Source: Anaspis maculata (Eukaryota > Arthropoda > Insecta > Coleoptera > Scraptiidae). Taken from it: DNA of 64,000 nucleotides. Numbering within the stretch: the first letter of the stretch is position 1; the number at the start of each line of letters is the position of its first letter. The stretch lies in assembly GCA_949128115.1 (NCBI GenBank), contig OX421962.1:75108735-75172734 (forward strand). The letters are read 5' to 3'. The notes beneath the pieces were generated by a model. It ran no database searches, was not told where the DNA came from, and saw nothing but the letters and a program-made list of their open reading frames with translations. The position numbers were made by a program, and so were the translations under genes. Positions 49,459-59,865 of this stretch are shown piece after piece.

Positions 49459-49497
49459 TCTGCAATATATCGCAGATTTCTTGCGATATATCGCAGG
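49459..49497. repeat. Hairpin in foldback spacer
   Basis: CTGCAATATATCGCA and TGCGATATATCGCAG form a 15-bp stem with one wobble around a seven-base loop. The TCGCAG words recur at about 49705-49725. Confidence 0.6.
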
Positions 49498-49919
49498 AAT
49501 TTTCATCCCGTTTTTCTTCCCAAATGTCAATTTTAATCAATAATGGTTGAATTATCCATGCTGTTGGACATTTTTCATATTTTTAGTGGAGTTGTGAATT
49601 TAATCAATCAAAATCTTGGCCTACTCAAAATAAAAGAATTATTATAATACAGGCGCCTTCCCTACCTGCGGATTGCATAAAACTCCCAGGCCCTTATGAT
49701 GACAGATGTCGCGATTCATCGCAGAAAAGTTGGCCCATGGTGAACTTCTTGCGACGATTGCGACCAGTCGCGGTGGTGATGGGATTTGGTGCTTTTCGGT
49801 TTTCCCAAAAAAAAATGTCGAGAATGAATTTGATACGATAATTATATAATATGTCAAAGAAACAGTCTTCAAAATTTGCCAGTGATAAATCCGACATTTT
49901 TGCAATAAAGAATAGCTAT

Positions 49920-50043
49920 TTACGATACAAGTGTTAAAAGTGACAGGTAATATTTTGTGAGCGGGGACGCTTGCGAAACGAGCATTAGCGAGTAGAGCAA
50001 CCCCGCGAACAAAATAAGACACTTTTAACGCGTGTATCGTACA
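49920..50043. mobile_element. Hairpin MITE-like element in spacer
   Basis: TTACGATACAAGTGTTAAAA and the inverse of TTTTAACGCGTGTATCGTA bound about 120 bp, with a GGGG/CCCC and CTTGCG/CGAG core. A partial second copy of the TGTTAAAAGTGAC end lies near 50151. Confidence 0.65.
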
Positions 50044-50487
50044 GGATTTTATCTACAATGGTCTTTGAAATGTTTGGTAAATGTCAGAATTTATTGAAAA
50101 TATGACAGGAACGCGCAGAATCATCATTTTTTCACGTCGCCCATGACGACGTGTTAAAAGTGACGGGTATTATTTAACGCTTGTAGATAAAGGAGCTTTT
50201 TGAGCAGAGCTGATCTGTTGACAATGTGTTGGAGTAGAAGAATAGACGCAGCTTCCAGAAGCGATCCAGGGCTTTCAGCGGTCATCAGGTGCAGGAGTCA
50301 TGTAGCTGTCAAAATTTCTTCCAAAATGTATATAATCAAAAGATGTAAAACACTTCGCAAAAGGTCTCTGTAGAGTATAAAACTTGAATAAACTTGAATA
50401 AACTTGAGATCTCGCTTGAGATGATTTTGTGGATATTTTGCAATGTTCGCACCATAATATCATATGTCGTTATCTATCACCAAAATA

Positions 50488-50653
50488 TATTTTTCTCACT
50501 ACTAGCTGTGAAGTAGGCCGTTATTGACCTGTTTAGAGGTCGTTATTAACCGCCTGTCACTATTATTAACCTCCTGTCAGTCCTGTTACATTCCATATTC
50601 TTGAAAAATCTTTACAAATCAGGATTTAATGTTTGCTAGTAGTGAGAAAAATA
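50488..50653. mobile_element. MITE with TATTTTTCTCACTACTAGC ends
   Basis: TATTTTTCTCACTACTAGC at the left and GCTAGTAGTGAGAAAAATA at the right are perfect inverted repeats around about 130 bp of AT-rich sequence. It interrupts the right arm of the large foldback. Confidence 0.8.
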
Positions 50654-50775
50654 GTATATAAACCACGGTTGTGAACGCTGTTATAGCTTTGGCGCCTTAT
50701 ATCCCTCAGCTGTGCTTCGGGATTTAAACAGGCGCCGCAGCTATAACAGCGTCCTTCACAACCTTGGTATATAAT
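50654..50775. mobile_element. Fully palindromic 122-bp element
   Basis: The hairpin arms TATATAAACCACGGTTGTGA... and ...TTCACAACCTTGGTATATA pair through AACGCTGTTATAGCT / AGCTATAACAGCGT and GGCGCC / GGCGCC to a small loop. It sits directly next to the previous MITE. Confidence 0.75.
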
Positions 50776-51212
50776 ATACTATTGAATTTGTACTAACAAA
50801 CTATCAATTTTGTTTCGAAGATTCGAAGTCAATCTGATGGCTGATTGGTATGATTTTGCGGTAAGCGTCTGAACTGTTCGGTAATCACTTTATTGTTCAT
50901 ATCTGGAACGGAAGAAAAACCGAACGTATCATGTTCATGTGTGTTTTCCCCTTAACGCCGTATTTTCATCCTTGCGGATTCGGTATAATCAAATGCTTGC
51001 AATTTATTTGCCAACTCCTCGGCCAACTCCATATTCAACAGATGCATACCTAATGTTTGTATCATGTATACATAGGTAGTTACTGTGTGATTCGTTATTA
51101 TTTTGTTGTCCTTTGTTGGCGAGAAATAGGAAGAGGAAAATAGAATAACCTAAATATGATACGTAAATGAAACAAAGCTCTCCGACCATGACATCAGACG
51201 GTCGGGCCGAAA

Positions 51213-51260
51213 CTGCACAGACACGTGTTTCGCCCATGTTGGGGGCTCATCAGTGCGCAG
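51213..51260 (-). ncRNA. Type I hammerhead ribozyme (right arm)
   Basis: This is the inverted copy of 48612-48659, read on the minus strand. Stem I, both core boxes, stem II, the ACGT minimal stem III loop and the GUC triplet are unchanged. The one difference I see is in loop II (CCAACAT instead of CCAATAT), a position not expected to matter for catalysis. Confidence 0.85.
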
Positions 51261-51346
51261 ACATTCAGTCCAACCATCCGATGCTATGGCAGCCAGCAGA
51301 TACGTTGAGTCAAATTAACCAAGCTAAAACAGTGCACGACGCTAAA

Positions 51347-52079
51347 AGATAATTGCACTAGTGCAAAATTATCGCCTTATTTGAATCTGATTGGTTCAAA
51401 CAACAATAGAAAACTGTCACTTTCACTGTTAGAATATCAGATTTGGCCGATTAATGGAATTTTCAGTCATTTTTTTCAATGAGACGAAATCTTTGTCAAG
51501 GGAAAAAATAGATACGCAGCTTGTCCCTGTTCAGTTGAAAACTAAAAGCAAAGAAGCGTATTTTTAGCTACTCCAAATTACCTTCTGCCTTCAGCTCGTT
51601 TCTGATCTCCCTTAAGGAGGGATTCTGCTTGCTTACCTGTAACAAAAATCAAACATCAACATACAAGATTCAAAAAAAGTAAAATCACTACCCAGCTACA
51701 CACATTCGACTTAGGAACAGAGTTAAATTGGTCAAATAGGGCATTGCAGAATTCGATGGGTCCTCATAAGACTAGCTTTATTCGCAGAGCCGGATGTGAA
51801 GTAACGTTTCTCGCAGGGCATCTTTGTAACTAGCGCTATTGAAAAGAGGTCGTTGTAACTGGCGCATCTCAAATGAACGCAAGTGAACTGGCGCAACTTC
51901 TATTCGCGTACTTTACAGGACAGGATGATCAAAGTTTCAAAGGTCTCTAATAAATCAGAAACTACTTGTTATGAAAAGTTAGCGATGTTCATTGAATATT
52001 AATTCAAGTTATTAGTATTCAAGTATATTAGAAGTTGCGCCAGTTCACTGAGCTAAAAGACATTTTTAAAAGAAAAAAA
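51347..52079. other. No recognised feature
   Basis: A phrase about loss of GCGCCAGTT (CTGGCGCATCTC, AACTGGCGCAACTTC, AGTTGCGCCAGTTCAC at about 51857-52040) occurs in both orientations about 150 bp apart and may be an eroded small palindrome. Confidence 0.3.
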
Positions 52080-52330
52080 TATTTTTCTCCAAAATTTGTT
52101 TTTGCTTTATTGTGGAATTGTTTTCAGGCTACAAGGAGGTGCTTTGGTTTGGACCTCAAAATATTTCCAAAACCCTGAATTTTTTTCAAAATTTGAATAT
52201 TTCTGGATTTTGGAGATGTCTTCAGGCTCAAACCAAAGTACCTCCTTATAACTTTCGAAAGAGGTCTGAATGGTAAATTTCTTTCAAGGAATAAACCCGC
52301 ACGGATTGATTCCGGAAAGCCTTATTTTAC
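52080..52330. mobile_element. Small palindromic repeat shared with 20.3 kb
   Basis: AAGGAGGTGCTTTGGTTTGG and CTCAAACCAAAGTACCTCCTT form inverted arms around about 80 bp of AT-rich sequence. The right arm plus its 3' flank is similar to 20325-20530. Confidence 0.55.
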
Positions 52331-54861
52331 CAATTCAACACCATCCTTCTTAACATTAAGATTATTATGCAAGAGCGTGGTTTGCTTGTTGCCTCAAATC
52401 TTTTAAACTGCCACCATTGAAAAAACAGTGACTGCCCCGGCTCATCAATTTACTAATTAGGTCTTCATGGAAACGTATTTCTTATACAAGGTGTCCCATA
52501 GTTGATAGTGACAAAAATAGCCGCCGCCGTAGAGTCCTTAATGTAAAAGCATTGTGCTTTAATTTCTTTATTGATGGCTCGATTGATGATAAATTTAACG
52601 AAACCAACTGACTGCATACTCAATCAGAAAGTAAAAACAGAATATCTTTAGAGAAAATAGTATCACTCAAAATGTGCACCAGCTAGCGGTTTGGAACAGA
52701 CAATAATTCTCTCAAATGACACCCTTTTTTAGAGGATTTTGTATAGAACAACCGTAAAAAGCTATCGGTTACGTTACAAGCTGCTTTTAAAGCAGAACTT
52801 TTGCACTTGAAGTCTTGTCCTCAGTTCGGTGTCTGAGGCTGAGCAAGTAGGAGGTATAACGTTGACAATGCAAAAGTTCTTTCATAGAGCTGTTTGTTTT
52901 AATGGCCATCTACTTTGCATGTTACAACTAGGTCTTCTTTATAACGCCGAACATATCGAACGCCAAAACTCAAGCCAATGCAACGGAGAGTGTCGATATA
53001 TTTTTCTGGATACCTAATAACATTAATTAAAAAAAAAACTAAATTACACTAAAATATTCATACACCTAGGCTTAGCGAACTTTTAAAAGGAGCTCTCGCT
53101 CGGTTTCTTGACAAAAAGAAGAGAACAGCTTCTTTGCCGAGAGTCTACTTGGCGAAAAGTAGTGGCGAATATAAAAGACTTGAAAAGCGCAGGCAAAGAG
53201 CCAGTCGTTTTGGTATTAATTTCTCGCGCGAAAGAGTCACCTTTTCAGTGAAAATCACAGAAATGTGAGAAAATGCTGCGAAAGAAATAATTAAGATACG
53301 GCGAGACAAACTCTTGTTTTGTTCAAAACAAGGCAAATGAGAAAAACAATAAAGGACTCCAAGACTGAATTTTTGCATGTCTCCGAATATTAATTGGAAA
53401 TTTTAAACGGTGTTCGGGGGTGGTATCTACTACAGCTGCTCGAGATGCTCAAGTTTAAGGTTACAAGACGAAAAAACCGTCTCTTTAGCAAAAAAAAGGG
53501 GAGACAAAAGGGGAATTCTGTCCGGATTGGGGTTGCCTCGAGTGGGAATAACCCCGCGCTGAAAGTTATGTACAATACGACGCTGGTTTTTATATTAGAG
53601 TCGTATTGTCTATGAGGTTGATCCGCAGGAACATCTTGATGTTCATTTCGCGCTCGGTGGATAACAGAGAGGCCTGGGATTGAGAATTATATCGTGCCGT
53701 CGGAGAACTGGTATAAATCATAAGCAAAGGCTTAGAAACGTCCACATTTCGACAGATATCTCATATTTCCTTTACTTCTCAGCCGTTTGTTACACAGATA
53801 AAAATATAAATATGTCTTGTCTTAGAGAAGAGGCGGATGACTCAGTAAACTTATAAATCTCGGAGATCTTCCCGAATAAATCTCTCCGCAGAATTGCCCA
53901 GGCTGATGCCTGCCGCTCGCTGGGTCCTTTCAAAATGTTTCATGTTTAATTCAGATTGGATACTTTCTTTATGAAAGAAGTTAGGCGCGTCACTCCGTGA
54001 CTGGAAAATGTATCTATCGATTATTGGCCTTTATTGACACGAAATATAGAAACATGAATAAAAGGATTACATTAGCACCGAAATTGTCATTTTTCGGCGG
54101 GCCATAAAAAGAGTTTTCCCCAGATTTATTGCCAGCCCTAAACGAAGCTGCTCACCGCTCTGAATTGGTAAAAGGTACCTACGAACGCTCAGACTCATAA
54201 GGCAGGCCAGAATTAAGATATAGTATTTTATGCCAAAGTAGCTACAATTCATTCGCTTACATTAAAAAACCCCTATACAAGACCTTCACACCGTCATGCT
54301 TTTTACGAGAGGGGGAAAATAAAAAATAACCTACAATGCATGAAAAAATGTTTCGCCCAACTCGGCTGAAAATATTTACAAATTGAATTTCTACGTGGAA
54401 AAATATTAATTCCTTCTCTCATTTTCCACATTTTATTTATAGAATGCTGTACTGTACCTTTTTTTAACTAAAAATAAATTTGTTCCCCAAAATATGAAGC
54501 GTGGGTATGTACGACTCACCAGTGCGGATCAGTTGATTTCGAATCAAAGATGTTTCATAAACTTCGTGGGTATTATTAGTCAGATTTTTTACTTCATTGA
54601 ATTTGAATAAGCGGAAGATTTTTCTAGACCCTCAAAATTCTGCAACACGTCAGAATTCCCAAGATCCCTCTCTTCGCCGCAAAGATGAATTTGGAATCAA
54701 TGCCTCCAAAGGCGAAGACGTTCTGAGGGTTTGACATTAAAAATATCCAAAATCAGCTCAACCCTCACTCATACCAACTGTGGGAGTGACAAGATTCCAA
54801 TGGACAGCCAAAGACTGCTACTAATACTGGCATAAAAACTTGACTAACTTATACAGTTTAC
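52331..54861. other. No recognised feature
   Basis: Short frames only, many of them K/R- or F/L-rich antisense pairs (for example 53390-53615). No domain, RNA gene or repeat could be supported. Confidence 0.3.
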
Positions 54862-55461
54862 TTAATAATAATAATAAATACATTTATTCCCGACAGGTAA
54901 ACAACCCAATTACAGGAAACATAAAGCATTGAAAGTAACAAAACAAAAATAAGAAATAAAGATATATGCATGTGAATGTAGAAAAAAGATTTTTTGGTCC
55001 CAATTCTGAAAATAAAATTATTGATTAAACTCAAGATAACAGGAGATCACAACGTTCATCGAATCAAAATTGATGTCACAGACTTTCGAAACTTTATTAA
55101 ATTCGTAGCACATAATGGAAATGGGGGAGCTGAATAGGATGTTGGTTCTGGAGCACTGAGAATAAAATGTTATACGTTGCCTCGAACTGCATCGCGGAAG
55201 AAAAAAGTTAATTTTTGATAACAAATAGGGACAGTCGATGTCACCATGTAAAAGGCGATATAAACATTTGATAGCTAGAGTAGCGCGACGAGATTTTAAT
55301 AAGAGGAACTCAAATCGAGTCAGTAATAGGAAGTATTCAATACCTCGTTCAGGATACACACCATCATCACGAAAACTCAAAAACTTCTCTGCACCAACTC
55401 TAAACTGTGAACATGAGTCATATAGTGTGGATGCCATATAATCGAGGCATATTCCAATCTA
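54862..55461 (-). pseudogene. LINE ORF2 C-terminus with ATT tail, part 1 of 2
   Basis: On the minus strand the open frame (55437-55018) carries RRATLAIKCLYRLLHGDIDC and INFFLPRCSSRQRI, the C-terminal pattern of CR1/Jockey-superfamily ORF2. Just upstream, in another frame, is LEYASIIWHPHY. Downstream a 3' UTR ends in ATTTATTATTATTATTA (54866-54884), a retroelement tail. The protein is continued on the other side of the Tc1/mariner-type insertion at 55462-56665. Confidence 0.85.
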
Positions 55462-56665
55462 TACCTTTACAAGTTCAAATTGGGAATAAACACGTTCAAA
55501 TTGGCACTTGAAAGTTTTGCAACGATTAAACACGTTCAAATTGGAAATAATCATTTTCAAATTGAGATTAGACACTTTCAAATTAGAAATAATCAATTTC
55601 AAATTGGGAATCAATATTGTGGAATCATTTAAACACATTCAAATTGAGATCAAACAAAATCAGGTTGAGAATAATCACTTTCAAAATGAGAATAATCAAT
55701 TTCAAAGTAAGAATAAATCCAGTTTATTAGGTCAAACAATAATTCAACAAAAAAGTTCTTTGTACCCTTGTCCCCTTGGTACATTTGTGTTCTTCGTGCC
55801 CTTTTTAGAACGCACTTGTCTTTGTGATATAAATAAATTGGAGTTTGTTCCATCCATGTATATAATTGGGATGTTATCGCCTTGATAGTTCAAAAGCTGC
55901 TGAACATATTCGCGTCTTTTTATCTTGTTTTCTTCGCTGTTAGTTCTCTCCGGTTCTCGTCGAATATCTTTTAAAGTGAACATAAGGCTATCTGAATGTT
56001 TTCTCAAACATTCGGTCGAAACCACCAAATGCTGGTCTTCTTCAAATTTTCTTTTCAATTCTTCCAAGGTGAGTCTCGGATTGTCTTCAATATACCGAGT
56101 CATCAAAGCGTGATGCTCTTCGCCGATCTTTGTTCTTCGTTTTCCTCCACGTTGCAGTTGAATAGCGTCTTGAGTTTTCACCTATCGGTATGCCGTACTT
56201 TTTGTCACCCCCAGTGTACTGGTCAGTCCCCTCCAATCCCCATCATCGTTGAAGACGACACAAATTTGCTTCTTAAAGTTGTCGGCTTCGGCTTCCTCCA
56301 TATAATACATCGCACAGGTTTATTGCAAGAAGTTGTTTATTGTCGTTTTTTTTTCTGACAACAATATTGAAAAATTATGGAATTAGCCTACTCTACAAGA
56401 ATGCCGACCTATTTTCCCAATTTGAAGCTGTTTATTCTCAATTTGAAATTGATTATGCCCAATTTGAATGCGTTTAAGCGCTGCAAAACTTTCTGGTTCC
56501 AATTTGAATATGTTAATTGCCAATTTGAAAGTGATTATTCTCAATCTGAAATTGATTATTCCCAATTGGACTGTGTTTAATCACTGTAGCATTTTTTAGT
56601 GCCAATTTGAATGTGTTTATTCTTAATTTGAAAGTGATTCGTCTCAATTTGAAGTTGTAAAGGTA
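55462..56665 (-). mobile_element. Tc1/mariner-type transposon, internally deleted, with subrepeat-rich TIRs
   Basis: The ends TACCTTTACAACTTCAAATT (right, read inward) and TACCTTTACAAGTTCAAATT (left) are inverse copies. TA flanks both (55460-55461 and 56666-56667). Each terminal repeat is about 270-280 bp and is made of about a dozen imperfect 19-22 bp units of the type TTCAAATTGRGAATAATCA. Inside is a minus-strand transposase remnant (56310-55744). The element sits in a minus-strand LINE whose frame becomes continuous if the element and one TA are removed in thought. Confidence 0.9.
55744..56310 (-). pseudogene. Truncated Tc1/mariner-type transposase
   Basis: ATG at 56310 opens a helix-turn-helix region (residues about 1-42, with DWRGLTSTLGVTKSTAYR) that ends at a TAG at 56182-56184, where the family would usually have tryptophan or another residue. 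The same frame continues through GGKRRTKIGEEH, a second HTH (LTLEELKRKFEE...STECLRKH), EENKIKRREYVQQLL and YMDGTNSNLF. The last contains the first catalytic aspartate of the DDE/D triad, and SKKGTKNTNVPRGQG follows. It then runs straight into terminal-repeat sequence and stops, so the second and third catalytic residues are absent. It cannot be catalytically active. Family: IS630/Tc1/mariner; subfamily not determined. Confidence 0.85.
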
Positions 56666-56667
56666 TA

Positions 56668-56890
56668 GATCTTACAAAAGTGTAGTAAAGTCTCTTCAAA
56701 GTACTGATACTGGAAAATTCCCGACTGTTCCTATAAATTAGACCAAACATCTTAAATGATTGACCAATGATATTTTTCCTGTGTATCGGAAAGTCGAGCT
56801 TGGGGTCAAAGAAAATCTAATTGAGTCAGACCGCTGCAAGATGGTCACCTACTCACTTGCAGTGTTAGAATTGAGTTGTTAGCCATAAAC
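56668..56890 (-). pseudogene. LINE ORF2 fragment, part 2 of 2
   Basis: Minus-strand sequence upstream of the mariner-type insertion reads FFDPKLDFPIHRKNIIGQSF and STLKRLYYTFVRS, the RT-thumb region that normally precedes a LEYASIIW-like motif, which is found across the insertion at 55.45 kb. Further upstream (to about 56890) NNSILTL is visible in another frame. The remainder of the LINE 5' part is missing or unrecognisable. Confidence 0.8.
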
Positions 56891-57146
56891 AACCCATCAA
56901 AGGTTTCAGCTTGCTTCTCTCTGTCTATTCATATTGAATAAGGAGCCTACAGTTTGAGGTGAATTCCGAATCACGAGGAATAGCTTGACACCATCACTAT
57001 TCCAGAAGAAGCTTTCGAAGGCCGAAGTACTCGGCAGGTTTGCCCAGGTTTATTGTGCAGATCCTTTCCTTCCTGAAGCTCTACCGAGACCTCAAATTAT
57101 AGTATAGTGTTATAAAACAGAAAAGAAATAATTTGCTTATTAAATA

Positions 57147-57709
57147 TTCAATCACCCAGCTGTTCAACGCCATCCCCAGAACCAGACTTTTTCCTATACA
57201 ATGGAAGGTTGCAACTGCAATCATGATCCCAAAACCTGGAAAATAACAAAATGATGTAACCTCTCATTGACCTATTATAAGCCTCCTACCGATGATTTCA
57301 AAACTGTTCGAGAAGTTACTTCTCCGCAAAACTGAAAGCGGTGCTAGACGATAAACAACCCATTCCGAACCACCAATTCGGGTTTAGAGAAAAGCATGCA
57401 ATAGTCGAGCAAGTGCACAGAATCACTATCCAGATTCACAGAACGCTGGAAGACGAAAGCTACTGCTCAGACACTACTGCTACTTTCGACAAAGTCTGGC
57501 ACACGGGGCTGTTACCAGAAAAGTCTCTCCAGATAATCTGTTCGTCATCCTCAAGTCGTATCCCCAAGACAGGCACTTCTTTGTCAAATTGCAAAAGGAG
57601 CACTCTTCTCTTTTCCCGATGAAATCTGGAGTACCACAAGGCAGCATCTTGGGTCCACTACTGCATCTTCTCTAGACATCAGACCTACCTACGAACAGCA
57701 ACATCACAA
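57147..57709 (+). pseudogene. Jockey-type RT fragment abutting a foldback
   Basis: Frames carry the fingers region (ATAIMIPKPGK-like, 57206-57245), then AVLDDKQPIPNHQFGFREKH, then SYCSDTTATFDKVWHTGLL and SGVPQGSILGPLL with DLPTNSNIT at 57690-57709. This is the same clade as the RT in the 3487-bp tandem unit (FDRVWHTG, DLPTIRST). It ends exactly at the left terminus of foldback family A copy 2, where the catalytic FADD box would be expected. No RT sequence resumes past 59209. Several frameshifts are present. Confidence 0.85.
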
Positions 57710-59209
57710 TAGTGGGGTCGGTACACATCAAAAAACGGTACTATGCGGCATTTAATGATACAGAAAATTCCTTTTGCGCGAGTCTTCTACAAGGTCTATC
57801 GAACGATATTAGAAGAGGAAGCACAAAAGCTTCCCCTTAGGAGGGCCGCAGGGGGCCCTGTCAAGTTGACGGTCCAAGAACTCCTAACAAATCATCTTTC
57901 AATTTCGTTGTATCACTCAAATGGGGATGATGTATCTCCATTGTGAATCTCGATGGCATTGGTCGCCATGTCTCTTTAATCCCTCATGCTTGAAAAAATA
58001 ATTTCTTCGGGAGGTCAGAGAAATCACTTTTTGTTTTTTTTATACATAAAAGAGGATGCGAGGTTGGCATGTTTCGTGTCTTAACCTGTTGTTTGGCATT
58101 CCTAAAACCCTATTATGAAGTCAATTTTTCGGATTCTCAATTTTGGCTTGATTGGTAGGCTGAGAAGTAGGTATTTTTTAACATCCAGTTCAGACCTACT
58201 TTCTTTTAGTGTCCAACTGGAGGTTATTGAAATCATCATCGGGGGTGGATACACTGAACTATTTTCTAAGCATCATGTCGAGAAGATCAATTCTGAACAT
58301 GCGCGGTTCAGAATTGATCTTTTCGACATAATGCTTAGAATATATAATATAATATATTTATATATATATATATATATATATATAATAGTTCAGTGTATCA
58401 GACAGTACACAAATTATTTTCCTTTCGGTCGGTCGAATTGCGATGCCTACTACGCCTGTCAGGGAGAACGCTGAGTGCTGACTCAGAATTGAGTGTCGAA
58501 CAACATAATGAGTGTTTCAGGCAGTTTTGAATTCGTTTAGGCTGTTTTCATTCTAGTTTAGTCTGGCGCTGCTCAGCATTCTCCCTGACGGGCATAGTAG
58601 GCATCGCAATTCGACCGACCGAAAGAAAAATAATTTGTGTACTCGCCATGTAGTGTTTAGGATTGATTTCCTCGACACAATGTTCAGAAAATAGTTCAGT
58701 CTATCCACCCCTGCAATTATTTCAGTAACATTCGGTTGGACATTGAAAAAAGTACGTCTGAACTGGATGTTAGAAAATACCTAATTCTTAGCCTACCAAT
58801 CAGCCCAAAATTAGGAATTTGAAAAAATGACTTCCTAGTAGGATTTTGGGAATGCCATATGATAGGATAAGACACAAAACATGCCACCTTTGCGTCCTCT
58901 TGTATATATAAAAAAATGAAAAGTAATTTCTCTGACCTCCCGAAGAAACTATTTTTTCAAGCATGAAGTATGGGAGAGACATGGCGACCAATGCCATCGA
59001 GATTTACGATGGAGTCACATCATCCCCATTTGAAAGATACACTGAAATTGAAAGATGGTTTGGTAATCCATCTCACTAAACCGGGGACCGTCAACTTGAC
59101 AGGGCCCCCTGCAGCCCCCCGAAGGGGAAGCTTTTGTGCTTCCCCTTCTAATATCGTTCGTTAGGCCTCGTAGAACACTCAGGCAAAAGGAATATTTTCT
59201 GTATCATTA
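57710..59209. mobile_element. Foldback family A, copy 2, with a secondary palindrome
   Basis: The left terminus TAGTGGGGTCGGTACACATC matches copy 1, and the arms are 57710-58473 and about 58573-59209. The right end is about 50 bp short of the terminus, stopping at GTATCATTAA. Within the left arm, about 58255-58335 has become its own hairpin (ATCAATTCTGAACATGCGCG / CGCGGTTCAGAATTGAT), followed by a TA dinucleotide run at 58339-58384. The same position in copy 1 has no such hairpin. No coding capacity. Confidence 0.88.
58339..58384. repeat. TA microsatellite
   Basis: A run of TATA with a few interruptions lies in the left arm of foldback family A copy 2. Confidence 0.85.
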
Positions 59210-59705
59210 ACCCCCGGTTGCAAGAAACTAAAATTTGCTCCGTCGCAAATTAGCTTCGATACCAAACTTGGTATCAAATGGTAGGCTATTTGTAGTTGTA
59301 AAAAAAGAAGTGTCTAGAGTGACGACTGACATAATGTGTCAAACAAAAAATTGAATAAAATATGGGAATGGAAAGCTTAGCTGATATTGTAAGTGAGAAA
59401 AGCACTGGTGTGCCTAATTCAAACCGAGTATACGTTTGGGTTCACATTTTGTGCTCATAAATAGAGAATTTTGGCTGATGGGTGCAGGCAATCAGTTGTA
59501 CAGGTTTGTTTGTATGAGGACATTTGAAACAGTTGAAGTCTAGCTGTCAAGAGTCAAGCAAATTTGAAGAGTGGAAATGGTGCGCGGAAAGAAATACACC
59601 GAAGAAGATAAGATGATGTTTATTCCAATGACCATCTTTACAACAGTGTCGGAAGCTTGTCAATGTTTAGTTTGTCCAACAAACATCAGTTTTCACTATA
59701 ACAGG
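59210..59705. other. Unannotated; possible MITE half and small 5'-exon-like frame
   Basis: GATACCAAACTTGGTATC (59258-59275) is a near-perfect short palindrome resembling the MITE end at 33.87 kb. An ATG at 59578 opens MVRGKKYTEEDKMMFIPM, which could be the start of a transposon or host protein but is too short to assign. Confidence 0.35.
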
Positions 59706-59865
59706 GTGTCCATGTGTATACCAACTTAAGAATAAACAATATATAACAGATAGATATAACAATCTTTGTCACAAAAATTACAACAATAACAATATGTGCA
59801 ATATGTACACAACAAATACAAACTTTAGAGCTAACAGAAGTAAAAAAAATAAAAATTCTTGCAGC
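59705..59865 (-). mobile_element. 3' UTR of the minus-strand LINE
   Basis: AT-rich sequence with TTATTGTTGTAA and TATATCTATCTGTTATATAT-like words follows the ORF stop on the minus strand. The 3' end is not clearly marked; a phrase ACACCCTGTTATAGTG lies near 59700. Confidence 0.45.

Larger units (their letters stand above)
48536..51346. mobile_element. Large foldback carrying hammerhead ribozymes in both arms
   Basis: The arms start TTTAGCGTCGTGCACTG (48536) and end CAGTGCACGACGCTAAAA (51346). The left arm (48536 to about 49310) and right arm (about 50377-51346) align as inverted copies, including hammerhead motifs. They also match at AAACAAAGC/GCTTTGTTT, TATGGTGCGAACATTGCAAA and a TTATTCAAGT direct triplication next to the spacer. 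The left arm is interrupted at about 49153-49213 by a LINE-tail-like piece ending in ATT repeats. The right arm is interrupted at 50488-50775 by two hairpin MITEs. The spacer of about 1.06 kb contains further hairpins. No RT or transposase was found. Confidence 0.85.
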
